Below, piece by piece: positions 45,670 through 55,500 of a stretch of DNA of 64,000 nt. Location of the stretch: positions 78,238 to 142,237 of the forward strand of contig NZ_FNEB01000010.1 of the NCBI RefSeq assembly GCF_900100005.1. Direction: 5' to 3'. The position numbers and the translations under genes were made by a program. The notes beneath the pieces are model-generated. The model did no database searches. It worked only from the letters and a program-made list of their open reading frames with translations, and had not been told where the DNA came from. Every line of letters starts with the position of its first letter. Position 1 is the first letter of the stretch. The stretch is from Lutimaribacter saemankumensis (GTDB lineage Bacteria; Pseudomonadota; Alphaproteobacteria; Rhodobacterales; Rhodobacteraceae).

Positions 45670-46821
45670 ATGACCACGCCCCTTCACAATGTCCGCCGCC
45701 CCGTGGCCGAAGCAAACGGCCTGCCCAATGCCCATTACATCGACCCATCGGTTTTCGACGAGGAAAAGCACGCGCTTCTGTTCTCGCAATGGGCCGGACT
45801 GGCCGTCGCAGCGGATGTTCCCGAACCCGGCGATGCGGTGCCGATGGAATTCCTCGGCATGCCGCTGCTGTTGATACGCGACAAGGAAGGCGCGGTGCGC
45901 GTCTTTCAGAACATCTGCCGCCACAGGGGCATGATCCTTGTGGAAGAGCCGCGCAAGATCGAAGGCGCGATCCGCTGCCCCTATCATTCATGGTGCTACG
46001 GGACCGATGGGCGGCTGGTCAGCACACCGCATGTCGGCGGGCCGGGGCGCAACACCCATGAGGCCGTGAAACGCTCGGAGCTGGGCCTGATCGAAATCCG
46101 CAGCCATGTCTGGTTCGATGTGGTGTGGATCAACGTGTCGGGCGACGCGCCCGCGTTCGAGGTCGCGATGGCCGACGCGCTGGAGCGCTGGAAAGAGTTC
46201 GAAAAGCCGATGTATCACGGCGGGATCGACAGCAAGTTCCAGCTTGCGGTCGCAAGCAACTGGAAGCTGGCGGTCGAAAACTACTGCGAAAGCTATCACT
46301 TGCCTTGGGTGCATCCCGGTTTGAACAGCTATTCGCGGCTGGAAGACCACTACAACATCGAAAAGCCGGGCGAATATTCCGGCCAGGGCACGCTTGTCTA
46401 TCGCCAGCTGCGCAATGAAAACGGCGAAACATTTCCCGATTTCGAAGGCCTGTCGGACAAGTGGGACACCGCCGCCGAGTATCTGGCGATCTATCCCAAC
46501 GTGCTGCTGGGGGTGCATCGCGACCATGCCTTCGCGATCATCCTGGTGCCTGAAGGCCCAGAACGCACGGTCGAGAACATCCACCTCTATTACACCCGGC
46601 CGGACACCGACGAGGGCATGCGCGCGCGCAATACCCAGCTTTGGAAGACCGTCTTCGAAGAGGATATCTTTGTCGTCGAGGGCATGCAGCGCGGGCGTCA
46701 TGCGCCGTTGTTCGACGGTGGACGGTTCAGCCCGGCGATGGATGGGCCCACGCATTGCTTTCACGACTGGGTGGCCGGCAAGGTCGAAGCGCACCGCGCG
46801 CAGGCGCGGGCGGCCGAATGA
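45670..46821 (+). CDS. Rieske-type aromatic/quaternary-amine oxygenase, alpha subunit
   Basis: This 383-residue oxygenase component has the Rieske [2Fe-2S] motif CRHRG ... CPYHSW (Cys-x-His then Cys-x2-His) at about residues 85-108. The mononuclear-iron site is in ENYCESYHLPWVHPGL. The length and neighbours fit N-demethylating oxygenases such as GbcA (glycine betaine) or stachydrine demethylase. CAGGAGG precedes the ATG. The expected ferredoxin reductase subunit is not in this window. Two dimethylglycine/sarcosine dehydrogenase-like genes follow, suggesting stepwise demethylation. Confidence 0.85.
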   Translation: MTTPLHNVRRPVAEANGLPNAHYIDPSVFDEEKHALLFSQWAGLAVAADVPEPGDAVPMEFLGMPLLLIRDKEGAVRVFQNICRHRGMILVEEPRKIEGAIRCPYHSWCYGTDGRLVSTPHVGGPGRNTHEAVKRSELGLIEIRSHVWFDVVWINVSGDAPAFEVAMADALERWKEFEKPMYHGGIDSKFQLAVASNWKLAVENYCESYHLPWVHPGLNSYSRLEDHYNIEKPGEYSGQGTLVYRQLRNENGETFPDFEGLSDKWDTAAEYLAIYPNVLLGVHRDHAFAIILVPEGPERTVENIHLYYTRPDTDEGMRARNTQLWKTVFEEDIFVVEGMQRGRHAPLFDGGRFSPAMDGPTHCFHDWVAGKVEAHRAQARAAE

Positions 46822-47030
46822 CGGATCTGGATCAGCGCCTGCTGGCCGCGCATGCGCGCGATGACCGGCATGCGCTGATCGGACTCTATGCCGAGGCGGG
46901 CGAGGCCGCCAACGATATCGACGCGGCCTGTTTCTACCTTACGCACGCTTATATTTTCGCGCTCGAGGCCGGCGCGCCCGAGGCCGCACCCCTGCATGCG
47001 CGCCTCAAGGCCGCGGGCCGCGAGGAATAG
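46818..47030 (+). CDS. Small protein coupled to the Rieske oxygenase
   Basis: This 70-residue helical protein (MTDLDQRLLAAHARDDRHAL, then EAANDIDAACFYLTHAYIFA) starts within the last codons of the Rieske gene (ATGA overlap). I do not recognise a named domain; the layout hints at one TPR-like helix pair. The coupling argues for a partner or assembly role. It is convergent with the dehydrogenase gene, five bases away. Confidence 0.7.
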   Translation: MTDLDQRLLAAHARDDRHALIGLYAEAGEAANDIDAACFYLTHAYIFALEAGAPEAAPLHARLKAAGREE

Positions 47031-47035
47031 CGAGG

Positions 47036-49459
47036 TCAGGCGCGGAGCTTTTCCCCGGCCGGATCAAAGGGCGGTTCGTGCAGGATAGTGGCGCCGTGGG
47101 GGCGGCCCAGGATCATCACCTCGACCCGGTCGCCCGGCGCGGCGTTCTTGACGAAACCCAGCGCCAAGGATTTGCCGACCGAATACCCGTAGGTGCCGGA
47201 ACTGACGCGCCCGATCCCCTGCCCGTCCTTGAAAATCGGCTCTCCCCCGGTGGCGTCAGCATTGCTCGCCGCCACGGCATCGGCGTCGATTTCCATCAGG
47301 ACCAGCATTTCGCGCGCGGTGTTTTCCAGAACGCGGGCAACGGCGTCCTTGTTCAGGAACTCTTTGTCCATCTTCACGAGACGTTCGAGCCCGACCTCCT
47401 GCGGCCAGTATTCGGGGCTGTATTCGCGGCTCCAGGAGCCATAGCCCTTTTCGACACGCAAGCTCATCAATGCGCGGCTGCCGACGGGACCGGCACCAAG
47501 ATCGCGCCCCGCGTCCAGCAATGCGGTGTAGAGCGCAAGCTGATCTTTCTGGTCGCAGTGCAGTTCCCAACCGAGATCACCGGTAAAGCTGACGCGCAAG
47601 GCGATCACGTCGATCCCGGCCACGGTGATGCGCTGCGAGCGCATGAAGGGAAAATCTGCCGTCGCAAGCGACGCATTGGTCAGCCGCTGCAAAAGCGTGC
47701 GCGATTTCGGGCCGGCCACGTTGAAGCCGCACATGGCCTCGGTCACGCTTTCGAACACCGTGTCTTCGGGCAGCGGCACCTCGGCGAAAAAGCGGCTGTG
47801 ATAGCGTTCGGCCATGCCGGACGAGATCACAAGGAATTCGTCCTCGGCCAGGCGCGTCACGGTGGCGTCGCCGGCGATGCCGCCACGCTTGCCGATCAGC
47901 GGCGTCAGGCACGACCGCCCCACCGCGCGCGGCATGCGGTTGGCGAAGACCGCATTCAGCCACTCCTCGGCCCCTGCCCCGGTCACGCGGTAGCGGGCGA
48001 AGTTCGAGATGTCGATGATGCCGGCATGGTCGCGCAGCATCCGCGCCTCACGGCCCACGCCTTCCCACCAGTTTTGCCGGGTAAAGCCGTTGGTATCGAA
48101 GTGATCGGGCGTGTCAGCGAACCAAAGCGGATGTTCCCAGCCATAATTCAGCCCCATCACCGCGCCCATCTCACGCTGCATCTGATAGGCCGGGCGCGTG
48201 CGCAGCGGGCGACCGGCGGCGCGTTCCTCGTTCGGGTAATGGATGGCAAAGCGGTGGGCATAGACATCGCGCACCTTCGCCTTGACGAATTCGCGGTCAT
48301 TGGCCCAGAGCCCGAAGCGCGCAACGTCCCAGGGGAACATGTCGTATTGCATTTCCCCTTCGACGATCCATTGCGCCACCATCAGCCCCATACCGGCCGA
48401 CTGGCTGAAGCCGGGGATGATGCCGCCGCACATGAAATAGTTTCGCAATTCCGGCACCGGCCCCAGGATCACGTTGCTGTCGGGCGACCAGATCATCGGC
48501 CCGTTGATCACGCGCTTGACCCCAGCCTCGGCGGCGGCTGGCACGCGGTCCATCGCGCGCATGACGTTTTCCATGATCCTTTCCAGGTCGTCGGGGAACA
48601 GATCATGCGCGAAATCCAGCGGCGTGCCATCTTCGGCCCAGAACCGCATATCGCGCTCATAGGCGCCGATCAGCAGGCCCTTGCCTTCCTGACGCAGGTA
48701 ATATTCGCCGTCGCGGTCGGCCACCGAGGGCAGCCGGCGGTCCATCGCGGCGATCTCGGGCATGGTTTCGGTGACGAAATACTGATGCTCGGTGGGTTGC
48801 AGCGGCACTTCGATACCGGCGAGCCTTGCGACCTCGCGCCCCCAGAGGCCGGCGGCATTGATGACCCAGCCGGTGCGGATGTCGCCCTTGGGCGTCTCGA
48901 CGATCCACGACCCGTCAGGTTGCGCAACGGTCCCGGTGACGGGGGTAAAGCGATAGATCTCGGCCCCGCGCTGGCGGGCGCCCACGGCATAGGCGTTGGT
49001 TACGCCCGACGGATCGACATTTCCGCCGTCGGGTTCGTACATGATGCAGCGGATGCCGTCGAAATTCACCAGCGGGTGCAGGCGTTCGGCCTCGTCGCGG
49101 GTGATTTCGTGAAAGTTCATGCCGTAGAGCCGCGCCTTGGCGGCCTGCAGGCGCAGCTGGTGTTCGCGGTTCTCGGTCTGCGCCAGGTACAGGCTGCCGG
49201 GCTGGAAGACGCCGCAGCTTTGTCCGGTCTCGGCCTCCAGCTCTTTGTAGAGGTTCATCGTGTAATGCTGCAGGCGGCTGATATTGGCGCTGTCGTGCAG
49301 GCCGTGGATATTCGCGGCTGCATGCCATGTCGAGCCGCTGGTCAGTTCGTCGCGTTCCAGCAGGACGACATCGGTCCATCCCAGCTTGGTCAGGTGATAG
49401 AGGATCGAGCATCCGATGACGCCGCCGCCAATCACGACGGCCTGTGCGTGGGTTTTCAT
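47036..49459 (-). CDS. FAD-dependent dimethylglycine/sarcosine dehydrogenase-like protein (copy 1)
   Basis: This 807-residue flavoprotein has four parts: N-terminal DAO oxidoreductase (AVVIGGGVIGCSILYHLTK), FAO_M middle domain (near YPNEERAAGRPLRTRPAYQM), GcvT aminomethyltransferase domain (from ISNFARYRVTGAGAEEWLN) and GcvT C-terminal barrel. TSGSTWHAA contains the His that carries covalent FAD in dimethylglycine dehydrogenase. Such enzymes oxidise N-methyl groups and pass formaldehyde to tetrahydrofolate. Start MKTHAQ at 49459. It is divergent from its paralogue across 192 bases. Confidence 0.88.
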   Translation of the reverse strand: MKTHAQAVVIGGGVIGCSILYHLTKLGWTDVVLLERDELTSGSTWHAAANIHGLHDSANISRLQHYTMNLYKELEAETGQSCGVFQPGSLYLAQTENREHQLRLQAAKARLYGMNFHEITRDEAERLHPLVNFDGIRCIMYEPDGGNVDPSGVTNAYAVGARQRGAEIYRFTPVTGTVAQPDGSWIVETPKGDIRTGWVINAAGLWGREVARLAGIEVPLQPTEHQYFVTETMPEIAAMDRRLPSVADRDGEYYLRQEGKGLLIGAYERDMRFWAEDGTPLDFAHDLFPDDLERIMENVMRAMDRVPAAAEAGVKRVINGPMIWSPDSNVILGPVPELRNYFMCGGIIPGFSQSAGMGLMVAQWIVEGEMQYDMFPWDVARFGLWANDREFVKAKVRDVYAHRFAIHYPNEERAAGRPLRTRPAYQMQREMGAVMGLNYGWEHPLWFADTPDHFDTNGFTRQNWWEGVGREARMLRDHAGIIDISNFARYRVTGAGAEEWLNAVFANRMPRAVGRSCLTPLIGKRGGIAGDATVTRLAEDEFLVISSGMAERYHSRFFAEVPLPEDTVFESVTEAMCGFNVAGPKSRTLLQRLTNASLATADFPFMRSQRITVAGIDVIALRVSFTGDLGWELHCDQKDQLALYTALLDAGRDLGAGPVGSRALMSLRVEKGYGSWSREYSPEYWPQEVGLERLVKMDKEFLNKDAVARVLENTAREMLVLMEIDADAVAASNADATGGEPIFKDGQGIGRVSSGTYGYSVGKSLALGFVKNAAPGDRVEVMILGRPHGATILHEPPFDPAGEKLRA

Positions 49460-49651
49460 CTGGGCATTCCTTGCTGCCTGTTTGATCCCAGATTGCCGGA
49501 TTCCGCGACCGGGAATTGCCCGAACCCGACATGATCCGTCGCGGTGATACAAGTGTGCCTTTCCCCTGCGCGACGTCTTGTGTCGCCTTTGGGCTTGCCC
49601 TGCCGTGCAGGACACGAAAGCCTGCGGTCAACCGGATTGAGGAGACAGCCC
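49460..49651. promoter_or_regulatory. Divergent promoter region between the two dehydrogenases
   Basis: This 192-base gap should contain promoters for both divergent genes. GGAGACA precedes the plus-strand ATG. A GACGTC-centred short symmetrical stretch lies near 49570. No clear sigma-70 pair could be fixed by eye, so this is a region call only. Confidence 0.45.
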
Positions 49652-52069
49652 ATGAAAACCACCACGCGCGTGGCCGTGATCGGCGGAGGCGTTGTAGGAT
49701 GCAGCGTTCTTTATCACCTGACCAAGCTGGGCTGGTCCGACGTCATGCTGATCGAACGCAGCGAGTTGACAAGCGGGTCGACCTGGCACGCAGCGGGCGG
49801 TTTTCACACGCTGAACGGCGATACCAACATGGCCGCGCTGCAGGGCTATACGATCCGCCTGTACAAGGAGCTGGAAGAGATCACCGGCATGTCCTGTGGC
49901 CTGCACCATGTCGGCGGGGTGACGCTGGCGGACAACCAGGAACGGATGGACATGCTGGTCGCGGAACGGGCCAAGCACCGCTACATGGGGCTGGAAACGG
50001 AAATCGTCGGCCCGGAAGAGATCGCACAGATCGCGCCAGTGACAAATCTCGATGGCATCATCGGCGGGCTGTACGATCCGCTGGACGGGCACCTGGACCC
50101 GTCGGGCACCACCCACGCCTATGCCCGCGCAGCCCGGATGGGGGGTGCGACGATCGAAACCCACTGCATGGTGCGCGAAACCAACCAGCGCCCGGACGGC
50201 ACCTGGGACGTGGTGACCGACAAGGGAACGATCCACGCCGAACATGTCGTCAATGCCGGCGGCCTGTGGGCGCGCGAGGTGGGCGCGATGGCGGGCATCT
50301 ATTTCCCTCTGCACCCGATGGAACATCAATACATCGTCACCGAGGACGTGCCGCTGATCCTGGAGATGGCGAAGGACGGCAAGGAACACCCCCATGTGAT
50401 GGACCCCGCCGGGGAAAGCTATCTGCGGCAAGAGGGAAAGGGGCTGTGCATCGGATTCTACGAACAGCCCTGCCGCCCCTGGGCCGTCGATGGCACACCG
50501 TGGGAGTTCGGGCACGAGTTGCTGCCCGACGATTTCGACAAGATCGAGGACAGCATCGCCTTTGCCTATCGCCGGTTCCCGGCGCTGGAAAAGGCGGGGG
50601 TCAAATCGGTGATCCACGGGCCGTTCACCTTTGCGCCGGACGGCAACCCGCTGGTCGGGCCGGTGCCCGGTGTGCGCAATTACTGGTCCGCCTGCGCGGT
50701 CATGGCGGGCTTTTCCCAGGGTGGCGGCGTGGGTCTGATGCTGGCGCAGTGGATGGTCGAAGGCGAAACCGAGCGCGACACATTCGCAATGGACTGCGCG
50801 CGTTTCGGCGACTGGATCACGCCGGGCTATACCCGCCCGAAGGTGATCGAGAACTATCAGAAACGGTTTTCCGTCTCCTACCCGAACGAGGAACTGCCCG
50901 CCGCGCGCCCGTTCCGGCAGACGCCGATGTATGACGTGTTCGACGGTATGGGCGCGGTCTGGGGGCATCAATACGGGCTCGAGGTCGTCAACTACTTTGC
51001 CGAAGACGGTGAGCCGCGCTTTGAAACGCCGTCTTTCCGGCGCTCGAACGCGTTCGAGGCCACGGCGCGCGAGGTTGCCGCCGTACGCGGGGCCGTGGGC
51101 ATCAACGAGGTGCATAATTTCGGTAAGTACCTTGTCACCGGACCGGGCGCGCGGGCGTGGCTGGATCGCGTGATGGCGGGGCGCATCCCGAAACCGGGGC
51201 GCTTGTCGCTGACGCCGATGCTGTCGCACAAGGGGCGGCTGATCGGGGATTTCACCGTGTCTTGCCTGAACGAACAGACGTTCCAGTTGACCGCCAGCTA
51301 TGGCGCGCAGGCGTTTCACATGCGCTGGTTCGAAATGAACGAGGCCGAAGGCGTTCGCGTCGAAAACATCTCGGACAGGTTGACGGGCTTCCAGATCGCG
51401 GGTCCGAAGGCGCGCGATGTGCTGGCCGCCTGCACGCGCGACGATATTTCCGACATGCGGTTCATGGACCTGCGCCATGTCACGGTGGGCATGGCCGACT
51501 GCCTTGTTCAGCGTGTCAGCTATACCGGTGACCTGGGATACGAGATCTATTGCGACCCGATGGCCCAGCGCGCGCTGTGGTCGACCCTATGGGAGGCCGG
51601 TCAAGCGCATGGGATGCGCCCATTCGGCATGCGGGCGATGATGTCGCTGCGGCTGGACAGGTTCTTTGGCAGTTGGGGGGCCGAGTTCTGCCCCGATTAC
51701 ACGCCTGCCGAGACCGGGATGGACAGGTTCATCGCCTGGGGCAAAGAGACCGATTTCATCGGCCGTGCCGCCGCCGAGGCCGAGCGCAAAACAGGCCCGT
51801 CGCGGCGCCTGTTGAATTTCGAAGTCGAGGCCGGCGATGCCGACGTGGTGGCCTATGAACCGGTCTGGCTGGATGGCGAAGTCGTGGGCTTTTGCACCTC
51901 GGGCGGCTATTCGCATCACCTTGGCAAGTCCATTGCCTATGGCTTTGTGCCCGTGGACAGGATCGCCGACGATCTGGAGGTCGAAATCGAAATCCTTGGC
52001 CAGATGCACAAGGCGCGGCGGCTGGTAGAGCCCCTGTTCGATCCAGAAGGCACGCGGATGCGGGGTTGA
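49652..52069 (+). CDS. FAD-dependent dimethylglycine/sarcosine dehydrogenase-like protein (copy 2)
   Basis: This 805-residue paralogue of the divergent gene has the same domain order: FAD motif VAVIGGGVVGCSVLYHLTK, TSGSTWHAAG with the covalent-FAD His, FAO_M, GcvT (VHNFGKYLVTGPGARAWLDR) and GcvT C-terminal domain. The two proteins share framework motifs such as YLRQEGKGL and YPNEE but differ throughout, so they are ancient duplicates with separate substrates rather than a recent copy. GAGGAGA lies before the ATG at 49652. Dimethylglycine versus sarcosine is not resolvable here. Confidence 0.88.
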   Translation: MKTTTRVAVIGGGVVGCSVLYHLTKLGWSDVMLIERSELTSGSTWHAAGGFHTLNGDTNMAALQGYTIRLYKELEEITGMSCGLHHVGGVTLADNQERMDMLVAERAKHRYMGLETEIVGPEEIAQIAPVTNLDGIIGGLYDPLDGHLDPSGTTHAYARAARMGGATIETHCMVRETNQRPDGTWDVVTDKGTIHAEHVVNAGGLWAREVGAMAGIYFPLHPMEHQYIVTEDVPLILEMAKDGKEHPHVMDPAGESYLRQEGKGLCIGFYEQPCRPWAVDGTPWEFGHELLPDDFDKIEDSIAFAYRRFPALEKAGVKSVIHGPFTFAPDGNPLVGPVPGVRNYWSACAVMAGFSQGGGVGLMLAQWMVEGETERDTFAMDCARFGDWITPGYTRPKVIENYQKRFSVSYPNEELPAARPFRQTPMYDVFDGMGAVWGHQYGLEVVNYFAEDGEPRFETPSFRRSNAFEATAREVAAVRGAVGINEVHNFGKYLVTGPGARAWLDRVMAGRIPKPGRLSLTPMLSHKGRLIGDFTVSCLNEQTFQLTASYGAQAFHMRWFEMNEAEGVRVENISDRLTGFQIAGPKARDVLAACTRDDISDMRFMDLRHVTVGMADCLVQRVSYTGDLGYEIYCDPMAQRALWSTLWEAGQAHGMRPFGMRAMMSLRLDRFFGSWGAEFCPDYTPAETGMDRFIAWGKETDFIGRAAAEAERKTGPSRRLLNFEVEAGDADVVAYEPVWLDGEVVGFCTSGGYSHHLGKSIAYGFVPVDRIADDLEVEIEILGQMHKARRLVEPLFDPEGTRMRG

Positions 52070-52121
52070 CGCCCGGACCTGGCCAACGCTTGATCGCACG
52101 TATGCAAGGCAAGAGGCGGAT

Positions 52122-52703
52122 ATGCGACTGGCGATACTGATCCTTGCGGCCGGGCAGTCGTCGCGCATGCGGGGTGCTGACAAGATGCAGGAGCCGGTAG
52201 GCGGCGCGCCCCTTCTGGCGGTCATGGCGCAACGCGCCTTGGCCAGTGGCCTGCCCGTTTTCGTCACGGTGCCCGCGCTGTCGCATCCGCGCGCACGATT
52301 GCTGCCCGAAGCGGTGGACGCAGTTCCGGTCCCTGACGCGCAAGAGGGCATGGCCGCGTCGATCCGCGCAGGCATCGGCGCCCTGCCCGACGATGTCGAC
52401 GGGGCGATGATCCTGCCCGCCGACCTGCCGGACCTGACGGCACACGACCTGGCCGACATGGCACAAAGGTATCGCGGCGGCATTCTGCGGGCCACGGCGC
52501 AGGATGGAACGCCAGGGCATCCGGTGATCTTTCCGCGCGCCCTTTTTGCAGAATTGCAAAATGTGACCGGCGATGAAGGGGCGCGCAGTGTGATTACCGC
52601 ACATCGCGACCTTCTGGAGCTGATTGCCTTGCCCGCTTCCCACGCCACGACCGACCTGGACACGCCCGAAGCCTGGGCCGAATGGCGGTCAGGCCGCGGC
52701 TGA
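52122..52703 (+). CDS. MobA/MocA-like nucleotidyltransferase
   Basis: This 193-residue protein has the NTP-transferase start ILAAGQSSRMRGADKMQEPV and the Asp motif GAMILPADLPDL. GMAASIRAGI is typical of the MocA (molybdopterin cytidylyltransferase) branch. It may mature the molybdenum cofactor, but no molybdoenzyme gene is nearby. GAGG precedes the start. Its stop overlaps the 3' end of the convergent RTX-Hint gene by 15 bases. Confidence 0.82.
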   Translation: MRLAILILAAGQSSRMRGADKMQEPVGGAPLLAVMAQRALASGLPVFVTVPALSHPRARLLPEAVDAVPVPDAQEGMAASIRAGIGALPDDVDGAMILPADLPDLTAHDLADMAQRYRGGILRATAQDGTPGHPVIFPRALFAELQNVTGDEGARSVITAHRDLLELIALPASHATTDLDTPEAWAEWRSGRG

Positions 52704-55049
52704 GACGGGGCAGAGCGCCAGTATTTGCGCCTCATGCGCCTTCAACGTGACGCGCGCCGCCGGGAAGGCGGTGTTCAGCCTGTCGTTTCGCAGTTCGGGG
52801 AAAAGCGTATACAGTTCATCGCGCTGCGGCGCGTCCATGCCGGACAATGCAAGGCTGCCGGGCTGGAAACTCTCGCTCCAGGCGCCGTCGCCCGAAACGA
52901 TCTGATGGTCATCGAACATCAGGTGGACATAGGTGACGCCCTTGAGCGCGTCTGCGCGTTCAACCCGGTCGAGACAGGTCAGATGGGCCGCTGCGACCAG
53001 AACCTCGTCTTCGCCGAACCACAATGCGGTCTGTGGGCTGCCCACCAGCATCCGGTGTTGCGGCGAAACCATGAGGTCGCGTTCGGGCTGGTTGATGCCC
53101 AGCGCGCCAGCGCGAATGATCACGGGCCGAAGTTCCGGCTGGCAGGCCAGTTCCGTGGCGCCAAGCGTGCGCGTGCCGATCCAGCGCACTGGCTGGTAGC
53201 CGGCATCGCGGGTCAGAACCATCTCGCCTTTGCGAATGTCGGCGGCCCGCACCTCGCCGCGCAGCGTCTTGATCCGCGTATCGGCTGTGAAACAGGGGAC
53301 GTAATTCACCGTCTCGATTTCCGAGAAGGTCAGCGTCGTCCCGTCAAGCCACGTCACCGTGCCGTTTTCCGGGTTGCCGCCGTCATAGATGATTTCCGCC
53401 GGACCGATGATGTTCAGCGTATCGCCAAGTGTTTCACCCGTTTCCGAACCCTGGACAAAGAGCGTGCCGCCGGTCAGGTCGTCGCGGCTGACGTTGAACA
53501 CGTCGTCACCGTCGCCCCCTTCGGCGGAATCGCCGCTGGTCAGGATGAAGGTGTCATCGCCGGCGCCGCCAAACATCAGATCGCTGCCCAGACCGCCATC
53601 CAGCGTGTCGTTGCCGCCCATACCAAAAATCTGATCGTCGCCGGCGCCACCGTCGATACTGTCGTCGAGCCCCTCGGCGCCGTAATCGATCACCTGGTTC
53701 GGCGCGCCTTCGATCAGTTGGAGATAATACCCCCAGTCGTCGGAAATCAGCCAGTTCTGTTCCTCGAAGGCCGGCTGGACATGCGTGTCCCCGGGCGCGA
53801 TCGTGGCGTAGTAGGTAGTCACCTCGGACGGTTCAATCAGGTAGAGATCGATCGGCGAATCCGAGCTGTTCGTGATCGTCAACGTGGTCGCGGTCACGCC
53901 CGGCAGCGAGCCGTACTGGGCCAGTTCGATCCACTGGCCGTCACCCATGATGTTATCGCCGCCGGCGCCGCCGGCGATCGAGTCGTTGCCCTGCCCGCCC
54001 ATCAGGACGTCTGCGCCATCGCCGCCGTCGATCGTGTCGTTACCCGACTCCCCCGAGAGCGTGTCGTCGTCTGCCGCGCCCAGCAACGTATCGTTGCCGT
54101 CCCCGCCAAAGATCAGGTCGTTCCCAGCCCCACCATCCAGCGTGTCACTGTGAGCGCCGCCAAGCAACGTATCGTCGCCATCCTCGCCAAACAGCGAGTC
54201 TTCGCCGGCACCGCCATCCATGCTGTCGTTGCCTGCGCCGCCATAAAGATCATCCCAATAATCACCGCCCAGGAGCGTATCGATGCCGTCACCGCCCCGC
54301 AAAATGTTGTAGCCCGACCCGCCCGAGATATAGTCGTTGTCTGCGCCGCCATCCAGCGTGTCATCGCCAGCGCCGCCCGACATCCAGTCGTCGCCACCGT
54401 CGCCAGACAGGAAGTCATCGCCGCCATTACCAGACATGGTGTCGCTGCCAGTGCCACCATACAGCGTGTCGAGGCCAGCGCCGCCCGACATCCAATCGTC
54501 GCCATCCTCGCCAAGCAGCGAGTCATTGCCGGCACCGCCAACGATGCTGTCGTTACCTAAGCCGCCAATGACCGTGTCCCAATCATCACCGCCCAGGAGC
54601 GTATCGTCGCCGTCACCGCCCAGAAAATAGCCATCGCCCGACCCGCCCGAGATATAGTCGTTCCCCGCGCCGCCCACGAGCGAGTCGAAGCCGTTTCCGC
54701 CAAGCAGGGTATCGTTTCCGTCGCCACCGTACAGGTCAGAGAACCAGATGGTCCCGGACACGTCCAAGACGTCGTCACCCTGCGTGCCCCTCAGGATGGT
54801 AAAGTTCTCCATAAGGGTTTGGGCGCCCATATTGGCGTCAGTTCCGGTTACGCCACTCTCGCCGACGGTAAAGGTTGTTGCACCATCCGAGATCGTGATG
54901 ATGCCATTGGCCAAGTCGTAGTCTACACTGTAACCCGGTCCAAGCGCGGAAAAGTCGAGCTCTTGGAAGTATGAGCTGTCGTTAATCCCTGACCAGAAAG
55001 CAACGTTGTTCCAGTTCGCTGGTGTGATCGTGTACGTGAAGGATGGCAT
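52689..55049 (-). CDS. RTX protein with VHL-beta-like insert and C-terminal Hint domain
   Basis: This 786-residue protein has a short N-terminal domain (residues 1-100), a long array of Ca-binding GGxGxD nonapeptides (about 105-370), then a non-RTX insert (about 385-445), a second short RTX block (about 450-525) and a C-terminal Hint domain from CFTADTRIKTLRGEVRAADI (about 585-760). The Hint module has the initial Cys and SPQHRML. It ends with FPELR ... KAHEAQILAL, a tail shared with the 1972-residue protein. RTX proteins leave by type I secretion; no transporter genes are here. GAGGTA precedes the ATG. Confidence 0.9.
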   Translation of the reverse strand: MPSFTYTITPANWNNVAFWSGINDSSYFQELDFSALGPGYSVDYDLANGIITISDGATTFTVGESGVTGTDANMGAQTLMENFTILRGTQGDDVLDVSGTIWFSDLYGGDGNDTLLGGNGFDSLVGGAGNDYISGGSGDGYFLGGDGDDTLLGGDDWDTVIGGLGNDSIVGGAGNDSLLGEDGDDWMSGGAGLDTLYGGTGSDTMSGNGGDDFLSGDGGDDWMSGGAGDDTLDGGADNDYISGGSGYNILRGGDGIDTLLGGDYWDDLYGGAGNDSMDGGAGEDSLFGEDGDDTLLGGAHSDTLDGGAGNDLIFGGDGNDTLLGAADDDTLSGESGNDTIDGGDGADVLMGGQGNDSIAGGAGGDNIMGDGQWIELAQYGSLPGVTATTLTITNSSDSPIDLYLIEPSEVTTYYATIAPGDTHVQPAFEEQNWLISDDWGYYLQLIEGAPNQVIDYGAEGLDDSIDGGAGDDQIFGMGGNDTLDGGLGSDLMFGGAGDDTFILTSGDSAEGGDGDDVFNVSRDDLTGGTLFVQGSETGETLGDTLNIIGPAEIIYDGGNPENGTVTWLDGTTLTFSEIETVNYVPCFTADTRIKTLRGEVRAADIRKGEMVLTRDAGYQPVRWIGTRTLGATELACQPELRPVIIRAGALGINQPERDLMVSPQHRMLVGSPQTALWFGEDEVLVAAAHLTCLDRVERADALKGVTYVHLMFDDHQIVSGDGAWSESFQPGSLALSGMDAPQRDELYTLFPELRNDRLNTAFPAARVTLKAHEAQILALCPVSAAA

Positions 55050-55500
55050 GGCCCGTTACCTCATATCCGGGACAGGAAAGACGCGGCCAGGCTGCACGGT
55101 TTTTCGGATTTGTCCGGGGCACGACCCCACCCTGGACATGTTATTGGCGCAAACATCATTACCTACACTCCTGCCCAAACTCGTAAAACTGGGCGCCCCT
55201 GCCCCGAAGCTGCCGTCAAGGACGCGTCAGGATAGGAAGAAACCCTTTGGCATAGCCGGATGGATAGGAGAGCCTACAGGCGAAAAAACGCGCAAGTTGC
55301 GGCAATAGCATGGCTTTTGCCCAATTTGCACCGCCAATTCGCCCGCTAGTTAGCAAGCAATCGGCGCGTCACGACCCTGGGTAGCAATCCCGCACGGATT
55401 GCAGATTCGCAGCGGCCGGGGGGCGGGAAATGGAAAGGCGCGGACCCTGCCTTTGCCGGCCGCGTCCACGCCTTTACCTGAGCAACCGGGTAGAGGGAAT
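55050..55500. other. Intergenic region before the 786-residue RTX gene
   Basis: About 450 bases separate two minus-strand genes. The stretch contains AT-rich patches near 55140-55190 and 55300-55350 that could hold the minus-strand promoter of the RTX gene. A weak hairpin CGGGTA/TACCCG overlaps the stop of the upstream Hint gene (55487-55507). No gene is supported. Confidence 0.45.

Noticed and set aside
47078..51478. Long frames opposite the two dehydrogenase paralogues and ilvB (41866-43647)
   Set aside because: High GC third positions keep antisense frames open. The sense proteins carry all expected motifs.
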